Source of the DNA: Luteibacter anthropi | GTDB taxonomy: Bacteria; Pseudomonadota; Gammaproteobacteria; Xanthomonadales; Rhodanobacteraceae | Assembly (NCBI RefSeq): GCF_011759365.1 | Contig: NZ_JAARLZ010000015.1 | Coordinates: 1-64,000, forward strand | Direction of reading: 5' to 3' | DNA length: 64,000 bases | In this document: positions 31,180 to 40,475 of the stretch, piece after piece | How the letters are laid out: each line of letters begins with the position of its first letter | How positions within the stretch are numbered: position 1 is the first letter of the stretch | Notes under the pieces: generated by a model | What the model was told of the DNA's origin: nothing | The model's database searches: none | Seen by the model: only the letters and a program-made list of their open reading frames with translations | Position numbers and translations under genes: made by a program

Positions 31180-32496
31180 ATGCCAGCCCCTCAGCCCGCT
31201 CATTACCTCCGTCGCCTCGGCATCTGGGATGCCGCGATGATCGTCATTGGCGGCGTCATCGGCGCGGGCATCTTCCGCACCCCCGCGGCGGTGGCCAAGA
31301 GCACGGGCTCCGGCACGGAAGTCATCCTTCTGTGGACCATCGGCGGCCTGCTCACCCTGGCCGGCGTGCTCTGCTACGCCGAACTGGGCGCAAGGCGCCC
31401 CCAGGCCGGCGGCACCTACGTTTACCTGCGCGAAGCCTTCGGCCAGCTACCGGCTTTCCTTTTCGGCTGGACGATGGCCCTTATCAACTACCCCGGCAGC
31501 GTCGCCGCGGTGGCCACCACGTTCGCGGATTACGCCGCGCGTGCCGTAGGCCTGCCGCACGAATGGGTCAAACCCATCGCCGTCGGTGCCATCAGCTTCA
31601 TCGTGGCCGTGAACCTGTTCGGCATCCGTGCCGGCGCGTTGATGCAGAACATCTTCACCATCCTGAAGCTCAGCGCCGTGGCGTTGCTGATCGTGGTGGG
31701 CCTGTACCTTGCACGCGGTCATCTGGGGCTCGCCTTCGTCGCGGACACCACCCGCGAGGTGCCGACGAGCATGCTTATCGGCGCATTGCTGCCGGCCATG
31801 TTCGCGTACGGCGGCTTCCACTACCTCAACGATCTCGCCGGAGAAGTGCGCGACCCGCAACGCACCCTTCCGCGTGCGCTCGGTCTCGGTATGGGCAGCG
31901 TGGTCGTGTGCTATGTGCTGGTGAACATCGCCTACATGGCGGGGCTGGGACATGCCGGCCTCGCGGCGAGCACGGCGCCTGCGGCCGACCTCATGCGCCG
32001 TGTGTTCGGCGAAGCCGGCGCCACGGTCATTGCCGTCGGTATCGCCTGTTCCACCTTCGGCTATTGCAGCATCGCCATTGCGGGCGGTGCGCGCGTGCTC
32101 CAGGTGATGAGCGCCGATGGCATGTTCTTCAAACCGATCGCGCGTATCGACCCGCGCACGAATGCACCGCAGATCGCGCTGATGGCGCTGGGTGGCTGGG
32201 CGATTGCGCTGATTCTTTCGGGTAGCTTTGAAGCGCTGGTCGATTACACGACCGTAGGCGAGTGGCTGTCGCATGCCTTTGGTATCGCGACGATCTTCTG
32301 GTATCGCCGCAAGTTGAAATCGGAGCCATCGCCGTACCTCGTACCGGGCTACCCCGTGGTGCCGCTTATCTTCACGACAACGGTACTCTGCGTGATCGCC
32401 GCCACGGCCATCGCCCAGCCGCAGAACGCTGGCATGAGCCTGTTGATCATCGCGATCGGTGTTCCCGTCTACTACCTCTGGCGCCGCCGCAAGTAG
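31180..32496 (+). CDS. APC-superfamily amino acid permease
   Basis: A 438-residue inner-membrane transporter with about twelve hydrophobic segments. The APC signature is at the start (IVIGGVIGAGIFRTPAAVA), followed by GGTYVYLREAFGQLPAFLFGW and YGGFHYLNDLAGEVRDPQRT, a pattern nearest the LAT/SLC7-like branch. The substrate is not deducible. Start at 31180 is the first in-frame Met giving a sensible N-terminus. The stop codon is the TAG of a REP: the coding sequence ends RRRK and runs straight into GTAGGAGCGCGCC. Confidence 0.9.
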   Translation: MPAPQPAHYLRRLGIWDAAMIVIGGVIGAGIFRTPAAVAKSTGSGTEVILLWTIGGLLTLAGVLCYAELGARRPQAGGTYVYLREAFGQLPAFLFGWTMALINYPGSVAAVATTFADYAARAVGLPHEWVKPIAVGAISFIVAVNLFGIRAGALMQNIFTILKLSAVALLIVVGLYLARGHLGLAFVADTTREVPTSMLIGALLPAMFAYGGFHYLNDLAGEVRDPQRTLPRALGLGMGSVVVCYVLVNIAYMAGLGHAGLAASTAPAADLMRRVFGEAGATVIAVGIACSTFGYCSIAIAGGARVLQVMSADGMFFKPIARIDPRTNAPQIALMALGGWAIALILSGSFEALVDYTTVGEWLSHAFGIATIFWYRRKLKSEPSPYLVPGYPVVPLIFTTTVLCVIAATAIAQPQNAGMSLLIIAIGVPVYYLWRRRK

Positions 32497-32651
32497 GAGC
32501 GCGCCTTGCGCGCGACTGGGATGACCGGGGCGTAACCGGGTCGCGCGCAGGCGCGCTCCTACAAGGTGGTCGATGATGTGTAGGAGCGCGCCTTGCGCGC
32601 GACTGGGATGACCGGGGCGTAACCGGGTCGCGCGCGAGGCGCGCTCCTACA
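32493..32651. repeat. Tandemly duplicated REP pairs after the permease
   Basis: Forward/reverse pairs at about 32493-32516 with 32536-32563, and 32579-32605 with 32624-32651. The spacer CTGGGATGACCGGGGCGTAA is the same in both, so the unit was duplicated with a period of about 87 bp. The first copy provides the permease stop codon. Confidence 0.92.
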
Positions 32652-32667
32652 GTGATAAGGTCCGCTC

Positions 32668-34782
32668 ATGCGTCCCATCATTCCTCTTCTGTTGGCAGGC
32701 ACCATCGCTTCCGCCCACGCGGGAACGCTGGATCTCACGCATCCTGGCGATGCACTCCGGATAACGGCTACCGATGCGTCCGTCGATCCCACCGTGCGCA
32801 AGGCGGCGGACGGCCGCGACCTTGTCGCGGTGACGTTCAAGCCCTCGCCATCGCCTTCCGTCGTGCTGGCACCGACCCAGGGTGCCTGGTCGTGGTCCAA
32901 CGATGGAACGCTGCGCCTGGACGTGCAGAATGGCATGCCCTGGCCGGTCACCCTGCTGGTGGATGTTGCATCGAATGGTAAACACCTGAAGACGACGGTG
33001 GGATTGCCACCTGGTCCGCCGCAGATTCTTTCGATTCCCCTGCATGCCACCTCGCCGCGCGCATTCGGCATGCAGGTCGGCCCACCGATGCCATTCGACG
33101 ACGGGGCGACCAAGCGCCTCGTCGCCACGAACGTCGATGGCGCGTTCGATGCCAGCGCGGTGCAATCCGTGACGTTGTCCATGCCCCAGCCCGGCGCAGC
33201 GCAGACGGTGCTGTTCGGCAAGCTGGATACCGTGGCCGGCGATGACGAACTGCGCGCGGCCTACACGGGCATCGTCGATCGCTACGGCCAGTTCACGCGT
33301 GCCACATGGCCTGAAAAGATCGACAGCGACGCCGCACTGAAGAAACGCGCCAACGAAGTGACGGCCTCTGCCGACGTGCAAGGCCTCGACCGCTACGGTG
33401 GTCGCACCGATCTTCCCGCCATGAAGGTCACCGGCTGGTTCCACGCACAGAAGCAAGGCAACCGCTGGTGGCTCGTCACGCCAGAAGGCCATGCCTTCTT
33501 CTCGCTGGGCGTGAATGCCGTGAACCGCACCGACGGTCGCACCTACGTGCAGGGGCGCGAGTTCATGTTCACCGACACTAACGGTGCAAACGGTCCCTAC
33601 GGCGGCGCGGCGGACAGCCGCAGCAACAACGGCTCGCAGCGCGACAACGGCATGAACCACGGCCGCTGGTGGGATATCTACGCAAACAATGTCGCCCGCA
33701 CGTTCGACGGCAACATCGAAGCGTCCTGGCGCAAGCGCAGCGTTGATCGCCTGCGCGCCTGGCGTTTCAACACGCTCGGAAACTGGAGCGATCCGGCCTT
33801 CGCGAACGACAAGCGCATGGCCTATACCGTGCCCATCCTGATCCGCGGCGACTTCAACACGGTGAGCACCGGTTACGACTACTGGGGACGCATGCCCGAT
33901 CCGTTCGATCCACGCTTCGTGCGTGCGACCGAAACCGCCGTGGCGAACGCGACCAAGAACGTGCGCGACGATCCCTGGCTGCTGGGCTACTTCGCCGATA
34001 ACGAACTGGCGTGGGCAGGGCAGGGTCCCCAGGGACGTTGGGCGCTTGCCGTGGGCTCACTGGTGCAAGGGCCCGACAGTCCCGCCAAGCAGGCTTTTCT
34101 CGCGTATCTGAAGAAAACGTATCCGGACGCTGCGGCCTTCGCGAAGGCATGGGGCGTGGAAGCGCCTGACTGGAACCACGTCGAGGCCGCCGGATTCCAT
34201 GCGCCGGATCCTTCCGAAGCGCACCCGGCCATCGCCGCCGACTACATCGCCTTCCTGAAGCTCTATGCCACCCGCTATTTCCAGACCGTGGCCGACACCC
34301 TGAAGAAGGCCGACCCGCACCACATGTTCCTGGGTGGTCGCCTCGCCGTGCGCACGCCCGAAGTAGAAGAAGCCAGTTCGCATTTCGCCGATGTCACCAG
34401 CATCAACACCTATACAGACTTGCCCGAACACGGCTTCGACGTGGCCGAATTTCGCAAGTGGGATAAACCGGTACTCATCACCGAGTTCCATTTCGGCTCG
34501 GCGGACCGCGGCCCCTTCGGCAATGGCGTGGCGGCGGTGGCGAACGAGGAAGAGCGGGGCAAGGCCTATGCGCGCTTCGTGGACGCAGCGGCCGCGTCGG
34601 GCGTGATCGTCGGCACCCACTGGTTCCAGTATGTGGACCAGCCTGTCACCGGACGCATCCTCGATGGCGAGAACGCGCATATCGGGCTGGTCGGCATCAC
34701 CGACATCCCGTTCGAAGGTTTTACCCGCGCCGTGACCACCGTCAACGCGCGCGTCGGTGGTGGATCAGGCGGCGGGCGTTAG
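32668..34782 (+). CDS. Secreted clan-A glycoside hydrolase (agarase/beta-galactosidase-like)
   Basis: A 704-residue exported enzyme: signal peptide 1-18 (ASAHA), an N-terminal beta-rich domain to about 200, then a TIM-barrel-like catalytic region. Features include GWFHAQKQGNRWWLVTPEGHAFFSLGVNAVNRTDG, split here as WFHAQKQGNRWW and PEGHAFFSLGVN. The probable acid/base is E446 in FADNELAW and the probable nucleophile E606 in ITEFHFG. The arrangement looks like GH50/GH42-type beta-galactosidases and agarases; the real polysaccharide is unknown. Starts 17 bases after a REP; its 3' end overlaps the convergent DUF2061 gene by 18 bases. Confidence 0.82.
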   Translation: MRPIIPLLLAGTIASAHAGTLDLTHPGDALRITATDASVDPTVRKAADGRDLVAVTFKPSPSPSVVLAPTQGAWSWSNDGTLRLDVQNGMPWPVTLLVDVASNGKHLKTTVGLPPGPPQILSIPLHATSPRAFGMQVGPPMPFDDGATKRLVATNVDGAFDASAVQSVTLSMPQPGAAQTVLFGKLDTVAGDDELRAAYTGIVDRYGQFTRATWPEKIDSDAALKKRANEVTASADVQGLDRYGGRTDLPAMKVTGWFHAQKQGNRWWLVTPEGHAFFSLGVNAVNRTDGRTYVQGREFMFTDTNGANGPYGGAADSRSNNGSQRDNGMNHGRWWDIYANNVARTFDGNIEASWRKRSVDRLRAWRFNTLGNWSDPAFANDKRMAYTVPILIRGDFNTVSTGYDYWGRMPDPFDPRFVRATETAVANATKNVRDDPWLLGYFADNELAWAGQGPQGRWALAVGSLVQGPDSPAKQAFLAYLKKTYPDAAAFAKAWGVEAPDWNHVEAAGFHAPDPSEAHPAIAADYIAFLKLYATRYFQTVADTLKKADPHHMFLGGRLAVRTPEVEEASSHFADVTSINTYTDLPEHGFDVAEFRKWDKPVLITEFHFGSADRGPFGNGVAAVANEEERGKAYARFVDAAAASGVIVGTHWFQYVDQPVTGRILDGENAHIGLVGITDIPFEGFTRAVTTVNARVGGGSGGGR

Positions 34783-34947
34783 CTGGAAACCGGCACGGGT
34801 CTCGCGGGCCACGTTACGGCCCAGTGCGAAGGCGAACGGCTCGGCGATGCCCACCAGGGCGCTGATGGCGACGTTCTGGTTCACCGCATAGCTCATCGAG
34901 AAGGCGATGCTGAAATGCGTCGCCGCGTATTTGATTTTCCTGGCCAT
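34765..34947 (-). CDS. DUF2061 small membrane protein
   Basis: A 60-residue protein starting MARKIKYAATHFSIAFSMSY, the typical opening of DUF2061 proteins, with a single hydrophobic region through VAISALVGIAEPFAFALG. Function unknown. The start at 34947 has TTGGAGAG upstream. Its last 18 bases overlap the 3' end of the glycosidase gene on the other strand. Confidence 0.78.
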   Translation of the reverse strand: MARKIKYAATHFSIAFSMSYAVNQNVAISALVGIAEPFAFALGRNVARETRAGFQLTPAA

Positions 34948-35037
34948 AGCCGGACTCTCCAATAAGAATGAATCTCATTATGGGGACGCCATCCCCAGAG
35001 TCCAACAGATGCTTTGGATGATCCTGATAGGGGATTC

Positions 35038-35448
35038 CTATCGATGGATCGTGGTTCCCACCACCAGCACCACCACCATGACCAGGGCCACGGCCATGCA
35101 GGCGCTGGTGGGCTTCACCCGGCGGGCGTCGATGCGCGGCACCAGTCGCCAGATGAGGAGGGCGCCCAGCAGCATGTCGGCCACCAGCACGCCGCGCATC
35201 CAGGGCAGGGCGAACAGCGACTGCCCGGCCGCGCTGCCGTGCTGGGCGGCAATCACCAGCCCGCAGGTGGCAACGATGGCCAGGGCCCAGAGCAGGCTGG
35301 CCAGGTAGGCCCGGTTGAACACCACGGGCACGCGTTCCAGCCAGCGCAGCGCCGCCCAGACCATCACGGCGGGTATCACCGCGGCGGCGCTGGAATAGAT
35401 GATCCACCAGATGGCAGCCGAGAGCAGGGTCAGCAGCGATTGCGTCAT
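35038..35448 (-). CDS. Hypothetical membrane protein, four helices
   Basis: A 136-residue protein made almost wholly of hydrophobic segments (about 5-32, 46-68, 80-100, 113-133) with a basic loop PRIDARRVKPT. I do not recognise the family. Its ATG overlaps the stop of the upstream Mpo1-like gene (TGATG), so the two are translationally coupled and probably act together in the membrane. Confidence 0.75.
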   Translation of the reverse strand: MTQSLLTLLSAAIWWIIYSSAAAVIPAVMVWAALRWLERVPVVFNRAYLASLLWALAIVATCGLVIAAQHGSAAGQSLFALPWMRGVLVADMLLGALLIWRLVPRIDARRVKPTSACMAVALVMVVVLVVGTTIHR

Positions 35449-35915
35449 CAGTAGCTGACGCCGAAGCGACCCAGCGCCTTGCTCATCAGCCACGCGGGGC
35501 CGATCAGCAGGTACTGGAGGTCGGTGAAGAAGGAGGGCCGGCGGCCTTCGATCTTGTGGCCGATGAACTGGCCCACCCACGCCACCACGAAGACGCCGAT
35601 GGCGAGCCAGGCCAGGCCCGTGATGCCCAGGCCCTGGTAAAGGGTGTCGGTGACGAAGGCCAGGATGAGGAAGGCTCCGGCCATGGCCAGGCCGATCTTT
35701 CGCGACAGCCGGTAATAGTAGAAACAGAACGCCAGAAACATCGCCAGCACGGCCCACAGGCCCGGGCGCCCCAGCCAGGACGGGACCGGGATCAGCCACA
35801 CCAGCGCCACGACGGTCCAGGTGATCGCCGGCACGCAGATCCAGTGGATCAGGCGGTTGGTGGGGTTCTGGTGGTCGCGGCTGTAGTTGCCGAACCAGGT
35901 AGCTGCATCGCGCAT
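35448..35915 (-). CDS. DUF962/Mpo1-like membrane protein
   Basis: A 155-residue polytopic protein of the DUF962/Mpo1 family. Conserved His-containing motifs are present: HQNPTNRLIHWICVP near the N-terminus and VGQFIGHKIEGRRP near the C-terminus, followed by LLIGPAWL. Yeast Mpo1 is an Fe(II)-dependent dioxygenase of 2-hydroxy fatty acids; that role here is inference. Start at 35915 fits the family; a GTG at 35966 is possible, and neither has a good ribosome site. Coupled to the following membrane gene. Confidence 0.85.
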   Translation of the reverse strand: MRDAATWFGNYSRDHQNPTNRLIHWICVPAITWTVVALVWLIPVPSWLGRPGLWAVLAMFLAFCFYYYRLSRKIGLAMAGAFLILAFVTDTLYQGLGITGLAWLAIGVFVVAWVGQFIGHKIEGRRPSFFTDLQYLLIGPAWLMSKALGRFGVSY

Positions 35916-36029
35916 GGGTTGGGTGGTCTGCCTTGGCGGAAAGCGTCCTGCATTGGACGCTTCCACCTTCTACACCGCCCGGGCATCCGGCTCAATTCGC
36001 GATGCCGCATTTCGCCACGGGCGGAAGAC

Positions 36030-36926
36030 TCAGCCCAGGCGCAGGTCGGCCAGCTTTGCCAGCGCTTCGGCGTACTTCGCGGCCGTGCCGTCGATGACAT
36101 CGGCAGGCACCTTCGGAGCCGGCGGCTGCTTGTTCCAGCCAATCCGCTCCAGGTAGTCGCGCACGAACTGCTTGTCGTAGCTGGGCGGGCTGATGCCCAC
36201 CTGGTATTCGTCGGCCGGCCAGAAACGCGAGGAATCCGGGGTGAGCATCTCGTCCATCACGTGCAGCACGCCGTGTTCGTCGGTACCGAATTCCAGCTTG
36301 GTATCGGCGATGATCACACCGCGCTCGGCCGCGTATTCGGCGGCGAAGCGATAGATCTTCAGCGTGGCCTCGCGCACGGCGTTGGCCAGGTCGGCGCCCA
36401 CGTCGGCCACCACCTTCTCGAAGCTGACATTCTCGTCGTGGTCGCCCACGGCCGCCTTGGTCGACGGGGTGAAGATCGGCTCCGGCAGCTTCTGTGCCTG
36501 CTTCAGGCCTTCCGGCAGGCGGATGCCGCAGATATCGCCCGTGGCCTGGTACGACTTCCAGCCCGAACCGATGATGTAGCCGCGTGCGATGGCTTCCACC
36601 GGCACCGGCTTCAGGCGCTTGGTGACGACCGCGCGCTTCGCGTACAGCGCCGGATCGACACCGGGCGGCAGCACCGAGGCGACATCCTCGCCGGTGAGGT
36701 GATTCGGAATGATATGGGCCGTCTTGGCGAACCAGAAGTTGGAAATCTGGGTGAGCATCTCGCCCTTGCCCGGAATCGGGTCGGGCAGCACCACGTCGAA
36801 GGCCGAGAGCCGGTCCGTCGCCACCATGAGCAGGCGGTTGCCGGGCAGGGCGTAGACGTCGCGGACCTTGCCGCGATGGATGAGGTCCAGGCCGGGCAGG
36901 TCGGATTGGCTCAGGGTGGTGGGCAC
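36030..36926 (-). CDS. purC: Phosphoribosylaminoimidazole-succinocarboxamide synthase
   Basis: A 298-residue SAICAR synthase that joins CAIR and aspartate with ATP in purine synthesis. Motifs: [55 protein letters not shown], and IADTKLEFG...[17 protein letters not shown]. The start is a GTG at 36926 with GGAG 7 bases upstream; this gives the standard N-terminus, whereas reading back to 37367 crosses REPs. Monocistronic in this window. Confidence 0.95.
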   Translation of the reverse strand: MPTTLSQSDLPGLDLIHRGKVRDVYALPGNRLLMVATDRLSAFDVVLPDPIPGKGEMLTQISNFWFAKTAHIIPNHLTGEDVASVLPPGVDPALYAKRAVVTKRLKPVPVEAIARGYIIGSGWKSYQATGDICGIRLPEGLKQAQKLPEPIFTPSTKAAVGDHDENVSFEKVVADVGADLANAVREATLKIYRFAAEYAAERGVIIADTKLEFGTDEHGVLHVMDEMLTPDSSRFWPADEYQVGISPPSYDKQFVRDYLERIGWNKQPPAPKVPADVIDGTAAKYAEALAKLADLRLG

Positions 36927-36975
36927 GGCGGGGCTCCGGTGAGGCGGGGAATCCCCCCATTGTACCGACCCTGCC

Positions 36976-37100
36976 TGTAGGAGCGCGCCTCGCGCGCGAC
37001 AGCCGACGAAGCGAAACCGCCATGGAATCGATAGCTTTGAGGGGGTAGCGCCGTCCAGCGCACCTCTCTGAACCCGGTTGCGCGCAGGCGCGCTCCTACA
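36976..37100. repeat. REP pair between purC and the cytochrome gene
   Basis: Forward REP about 36976-37000 and a shortened reverse REP about 37073-37100 (GGTTGCGCGCAGGCGCGC). They sit between the divergent purC and cytochrome c genes. Confidence 0.88.
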
Positions 37101-37181
37101 GATCGCGCGGTGTAGGTGGGGCAGCACGGGGGAGGTGAGGGGCCTGCTAGAATCGGGCGCTTCCGTCCCCACACCTTGTCC

Positions 37182-37493
37182 ATGCGAATCCTGACGACCG
37201 CGGCTATCGCCCTGGCCCTCTCCGCCCCCGTCCTCGCCGCGCCGCCCACGAAGCCGGCGCGCCTGGGCCTGTGCGCGGCGTGCCACGGCGAAAACGGCAT
37301 GGCACGGATTCCCGGGGCGCCGAATCTCGCTGGACAGAAACTCGACTACCTGCGCGAAGCCTTGCACCAGTATCGCGACGGCCGCCGCAACATCCCCGTG
37401 ATGCGTGCGGCGGTCGGTCCCCTCAATGACGCGGAACTCGACCAGCTTGCCGAGTGGTTCTCCGCACAGACCCCCTCCAGGGCCGCTCCATGA
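37182..37493 (+). CDS. Periplasmic c-type cytochrome, class I
   Basis: A 103-residue single-haem cytochrome c. Signal peptide 1-19 (VLAA), haem-binding CAACH at residues 31-35, and a probable axial Met in [10 protein letters not shown]. The layout ([24 protein letters not shown]) is of the cytochrome c4/c5-like soluble type, likely an electron carrier in the periplasm. Its TGA overlaps the ATG of djlA. Confidence 0.9.
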   Translation: MRILTTAAIALALSAPVLAAPPTKPARLGLCAACHGENGMARIPGAPNLAGQKLDYLREALHQYRDGRRNIPVMRAAVGPLNDAELDQLAEWFSAQTPSRAAP

Positions 37494-38293
37494 ACTTCTC
37501 CGGTACGCTCATCGGCGCCGTCATCGGCATGTGGCTCACCCACAACCTGCTCGGCGCCCTCATCGGCGGTGCGCTGGGCTTCATGTTCGACGCCAGTCGC
37601 CAGCAACGTCGCCGCACGCCTGCTCAGGGCGGTTACGTGGGGCCGCTGTTCGCGCTGATCGGCGCGGTCGCCAAGGCCGATGGCCGCATTTCCGAAGCGG
37701 AAATCGCCATTGCCGAACGCATGATGTCGCGCATGGGCCTCGACCAGGACGAGCGCCGCCGGGCCATCGAGGCGTTCAACGAGGGCAAGCAGCCCGAGTT
37801 CAACGCCACTGAAGTCATCGACGAACTGCGCCAGTGGGTTGGCCATCGCCGTGACCACGCCTTCCCAGTGATCGACGTGGTGATCGACACCGTGCTGGCC
37901 GAAGGCGCGCCGTCGCCGGAGAAGATGGCGATCCTGCGCCAGCTGGCCTTTGCGCTGCGCGTGAGCGACATGGAGCTTATGGCGCTGATGGCCATGAAGG
38001 GCTATGCGTGGAACGCCGGCACGGGCGGTGGCAATCGGTCCTACGGTGGCGGTGGTGGCGGCTACGTGCCTCCCCAGCGGAACACGCAGGGGCCTGATCC
38101 TTATGCCGTGCTCGGCATCCAGCGCGACTCCGATGAACGAGCAATCAAGCGCGCCTACCGCAAGCTGATCTCCGAGCACCACCCCGACCGCCTGGGCGAC
38201 CTGCCGGAAGACATGCGCCGCCGCGCAGAAGCGCGCGCCAGCGAAATCAACGCCGCCTACGAACGCATCAAGGCCGAACGCGGCTTCAAGTAA
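37490..38293 (+). CDS. djlA: DjlA-type membrane-anchored DnaJ co-chaperone
   Basis: A 267-residue co-chaperone: N-terminal membrane segment with Gly repeats ([21 protein letters not shown]), a central TerB-like helical domain (about 50-180), a Gly-rich linker, and a C-terminal J domain ([20 protein letters not shown]) with HPD in SEHHPDRLG. It should stimulate DnaK at the inner membrane. Four-base overlap (ATGA) with the cytochrome gene. Confidence 0.92.
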   Translation: MNFSGTLIGAVIGMWLTHNLLGALIGGALGFMFDASRQQRRRTPAQGGYVGPLFALIGAVAKADGRISEAEIAIAERMMSRMGLDQDERRRAIEAFNEGKQPEFNATEVIDELRQWVGHRRDHAFPVIDVVIDTVLAEGAPSPEKMAILRQLAFALRVSDMELMALMAMKGYAWNAGTGGGNRSYGGGGGGYVPPQRNTQGPDPYAVLGIQRDSDERAIKRAYRKLISEHHPDRLGDLPEDMRRRAEARASEINAAYERIKAERGFK

Positions 38294-38314
38294 GCCCTGT
38301 CAGCCGCCGCCTTC

Positions 38315-38456
38315 TGTAGGAGCGCGCCTCGCGCGCGACACCCAACGAAGCAAAAAAGCCGCACCTATCGCCACAAAGCGCAGCTTCCAGATGCCCCCGG
38401 ATCAGGTACGCCAATAAACCCCGTCCATACCGGTCGCGCGCAAGGCGCGCTCCTAC
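38315..38456. repeat. REP pair between djlA and rpe
   Basis: Forward REP about 38315-38340 and reverse REP about 38430-38456, separated by about 90 bases. Confidence 0.88.
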
Positions 38457-38510
38457 GGAAGCGGACTGCGGTAATCTGGCGGCTTGTGCTGAAACCGAAC
38501 GGTATCCCCC

Positions 38511-39185
38511 ATGGCCAAGCAATCCCCCATCATCGCCCCGTCCATTCTCTCCGCCGATTTCGCCCGGCTCGGCGAGGACACGCGCAAGGTGCTCGACGCC
38601 GGTGCACAGTGGGTGCATTTCGACGTGATGGACAACCACTACGTCCCCAATCTCACCATCGGCCCCATGGTGCTCAAGGCGCTGCGCGACTACGGCATCA
38701 CCGAGCACATCGACGTGCACCTCATGGTGAAGCCGGTGGATCGCATCGTGCCCGACTTCGCGAAGGCCGGCGCGCGCAGCATCAGCTTCCATCCCGAAGC
38801 GTCCGAACATGTGGACCGCACCATCCAGCTCATCAAGGACGAAGGTTGCGAAGCCGGTCTCGTATTCAACCCGGCCACGCCGCTGAACTGGCTCGATCAC
38901 GTGATCGACAGGATCGACATCGTGCTGATCATGTCGGTGAACCCGGGCTTCGGCGGCCAGAAGTTCATCCCGCATGCGCTGGAGAAGATCCGCCAGGCGC
39001 GCGAGCGCATCGATGCCAGCGGCCGCGCCATCCGTCTCGAAGTGGACGGTGGCGTCAACACCGACAATATCGGCCAGATCGCCGCCGCTGGCGCAGACAC
39101 CTTCGTCGCCGGTTCGGCCATCTTCACGGCCCCCGATTACGCGGACGTGATCCGCCGCATGCACGCGGCGATCGACGCAGGCTGA
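38511..39185 (+). CDS. rpe: Ribulose-phosphate 3-epimerase
   Basis: A 224-residue TIM-barrel metalloenzyme interconverting ribulose-5-phosphate and xylulose-5-phosphate. Motifs: [57 protein letters not shown] and the phosphate-binding [12 protein letters not shown] ... AGSAIF. Length and start match the family. Independent gene on the + strand. Confidence 0.96.
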   Translation: MAKQSPIIAPSILSADFARLGEDTRKVLDAGAQWVHFDVMDNHYVPNLTIGPMVLKALRDYGITEHIDVHLMVKPVDRIVPDFAKAGARSISFHPEASEHVDRTIQLIKDEGCEAGLVFNPATPLNWLDHVIDRIDIVLIMSVNPGFGGQKFIPHALEKIRQARERIDASGRAIRLEVDGGVNTDNIGQIAAAGADTFVAGSAIFTAPDYADVIRRMHAAIDAG

Positions 39186-39262
39186 GTCGCTCCACGGCGA
39201 GCCAACGCGACAGGTGATATGTTCCCCTTCGCTCGGGGGAGCGAATCGCGGAGGAACCGCCG

Positions 39263-40024
39263 ATGAAGACGACTGTCGTTCTATCGTTGTGCCTTGGACT
39301 GATCCTCGCCGGCAGCGCATCTGCCGGCGAACGCCCGCAACCGTTGCCCGACCAGAAAGACAAAGTGGGTGAGCTGCTTTCGCCCTGTCCAGGCGGCCTG
39401 GAGCGCTTCCTGCCTGGCGAATACTACTTCTGCTCGGCAACGCGCCATTACTGGAGCGGCGAATTCGGCGCGGCGCGCGAAAGCCTCAAGGATGCCGCCG
39501 CCTGGGCCAGCAAGCCGGCCCAGTACGCCCTGGGCATCATGTACTTCAACGGCGATCGCATGGAGAAAAACCGCCCGCTGGGCCTGGCCTGGCTGGCGCT
39601 TTCGGCCGAGCGGCACGACCCCACCTATGAGCCGGCCTTCATTTCCGCCTTTCGCTCGGTATCGCCCGAAGAACTGGCCCAGGCCAACGTCTACTGGAAG
39701 GACCTGAAGACGAAGTACGCCGACGAAGTAGCCGCTCCCAGAGCCGAGCGGCGCTTTGATCGCGAGTACCGGCAGATCGCCTGGCTGGCCGACTTCGGCG
39801 GGGGCATCTTCATCGATGGCCTCACCTCGCCCAGCGGCATGGCACCCGGCATGGCGGGCGCCCAGAGCGCGCTGTCCTTCACCCGTTTCCTGCAGACGCG
39901 AAAGGCGGAGTTCTTCTACGGGTATTCCACCCACGTCACCGTCGGCGACATGCAGCTGGTGCCGATAGGCGATGCCGCGGCGCGCTCGCAAAAAAGCTCC
40001 CCCGGCCAACCGGCGGGGGAGTGA
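39263..40024 (+). CDS. Secreted Sel1-like repeat protein
   Basis: A 253-residue protein with signal peptide 1-22 (GSASA). The middle has a helical Sel1/TPR-like stretch (KPAQYALGIMYFNGDRMEKN followed by GLAWLALSAERHDP). Two cysteines are close to the N-terminus of the mature part. Function unknown. The last part of the gene contains a strong hairpin read from the other strand as a terminator. Confidence 0.75.
   Translation: MKTTVVLSLCLGLILAGSASAGERPQPLPDQKDKVGELLSPCPGGLERFLPGEYYFCSATRHYWSGEFGAARESLKDAAAWASKPAQYALGIMYFNGDRMEKNRPLGLAWLALSAERHDPTYEPAFISAFRSVSPEELAQANVYWKDLKTKYADEVAAPRAERRFDREYRQIAWLADFGGGIFIDGLTSPSGMAPGMAGAQSALSFTRFLQTRKAEFFYGYSTHVTVGDMQLVPIGDAAARSQKSSPGQPAGE
39989..40022 (-). 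terminator. Minus-strand intrinsic terminator inside a coding end
   Basis: On the minus strand CTCCCCCG (40021-40014) pairs with CGGGGGAG (40004-39997), followed by C and six T (39995-39990). It would end transcription from the small ORF at 40157-40270, although it lies within the 3' end of the + strand gene. Confidence 0.75.
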
Positions 40025-40156
40025 AGGGGCTCCGGCTGAAGGAGCGTCCCGAGGGGAAACGGGTCAATCGACGGGAACCGGCGTCCAGGCCCCTCGACCG
40101 GCGCACTTCCCTGCGCGCCGGTCGCTCCTGTGCCATCCCTGGCACGTTCCACGAAG

Positions 40157-40270
40157 TCAGTGCAGACCGAACAGGATGCCCAGCACGAGCGCGCCAAGGG
40201 CGAGCATCACCCGCAGGGGTTCGAAGTTGCGTTCCAGTTCGGTGTTGTCGGCGTCGAGCTTGGTCTTCAT
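40157..40270 (-). CDS. 37-residue single-pass membrane protein
   Basis: A short reading frame: charged N-terminus MKTKLDADNTELERNFEPLR, then one hydrophobic helix (VMLALGALVLGILFG) and LH. The ATG at 40270 has GAAGAG 5 bases before it. A minus-strand terminator lies downstream at 39989-40022. Codons are of the local GC-rich type. I do not recognise the family. The charged head and single helix are typical of small membrane regulators, but no function can be assigned. Confidence 0.5.
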   Translation of the reverse strand: MKTKLDADNTELERNFEPLRVMLALGALVLGILFGLH

Positions 40271-40475
40271 GGGGTCTCTTCGGAGCGGATCGGGTACGGG
40301 CCGCCGTGGTGCCTAGTTCATCGCCCGGTGGGGCGGCGGCAGCGGCGACGCCGGGGCAATCTACAGGCCGTTTATGGCAAAGCCCGGGCAAAGCGGCGTG
40401 AAGGGGCTTAATCGCTTGCGGTAAGGCCCTGCGCGTTGCACCCTGCGCACGCCGATTCACTTTACGGAAATACCC

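Noticed and set aside
30302-32651. CRISPR-like or insertion-sequence array
   Set aside because: The repeats are inverted REP pairs with family-specific spacers that are duplicated, next to a RAYT; no IS ends or target duplications are seen.
40022-40156. Further REP copy (CGCGCCGGTCGCTCCTG)
   Set aside because: Only part of the REP motif is present and the arms do not match the family; may be a decayed remnant.
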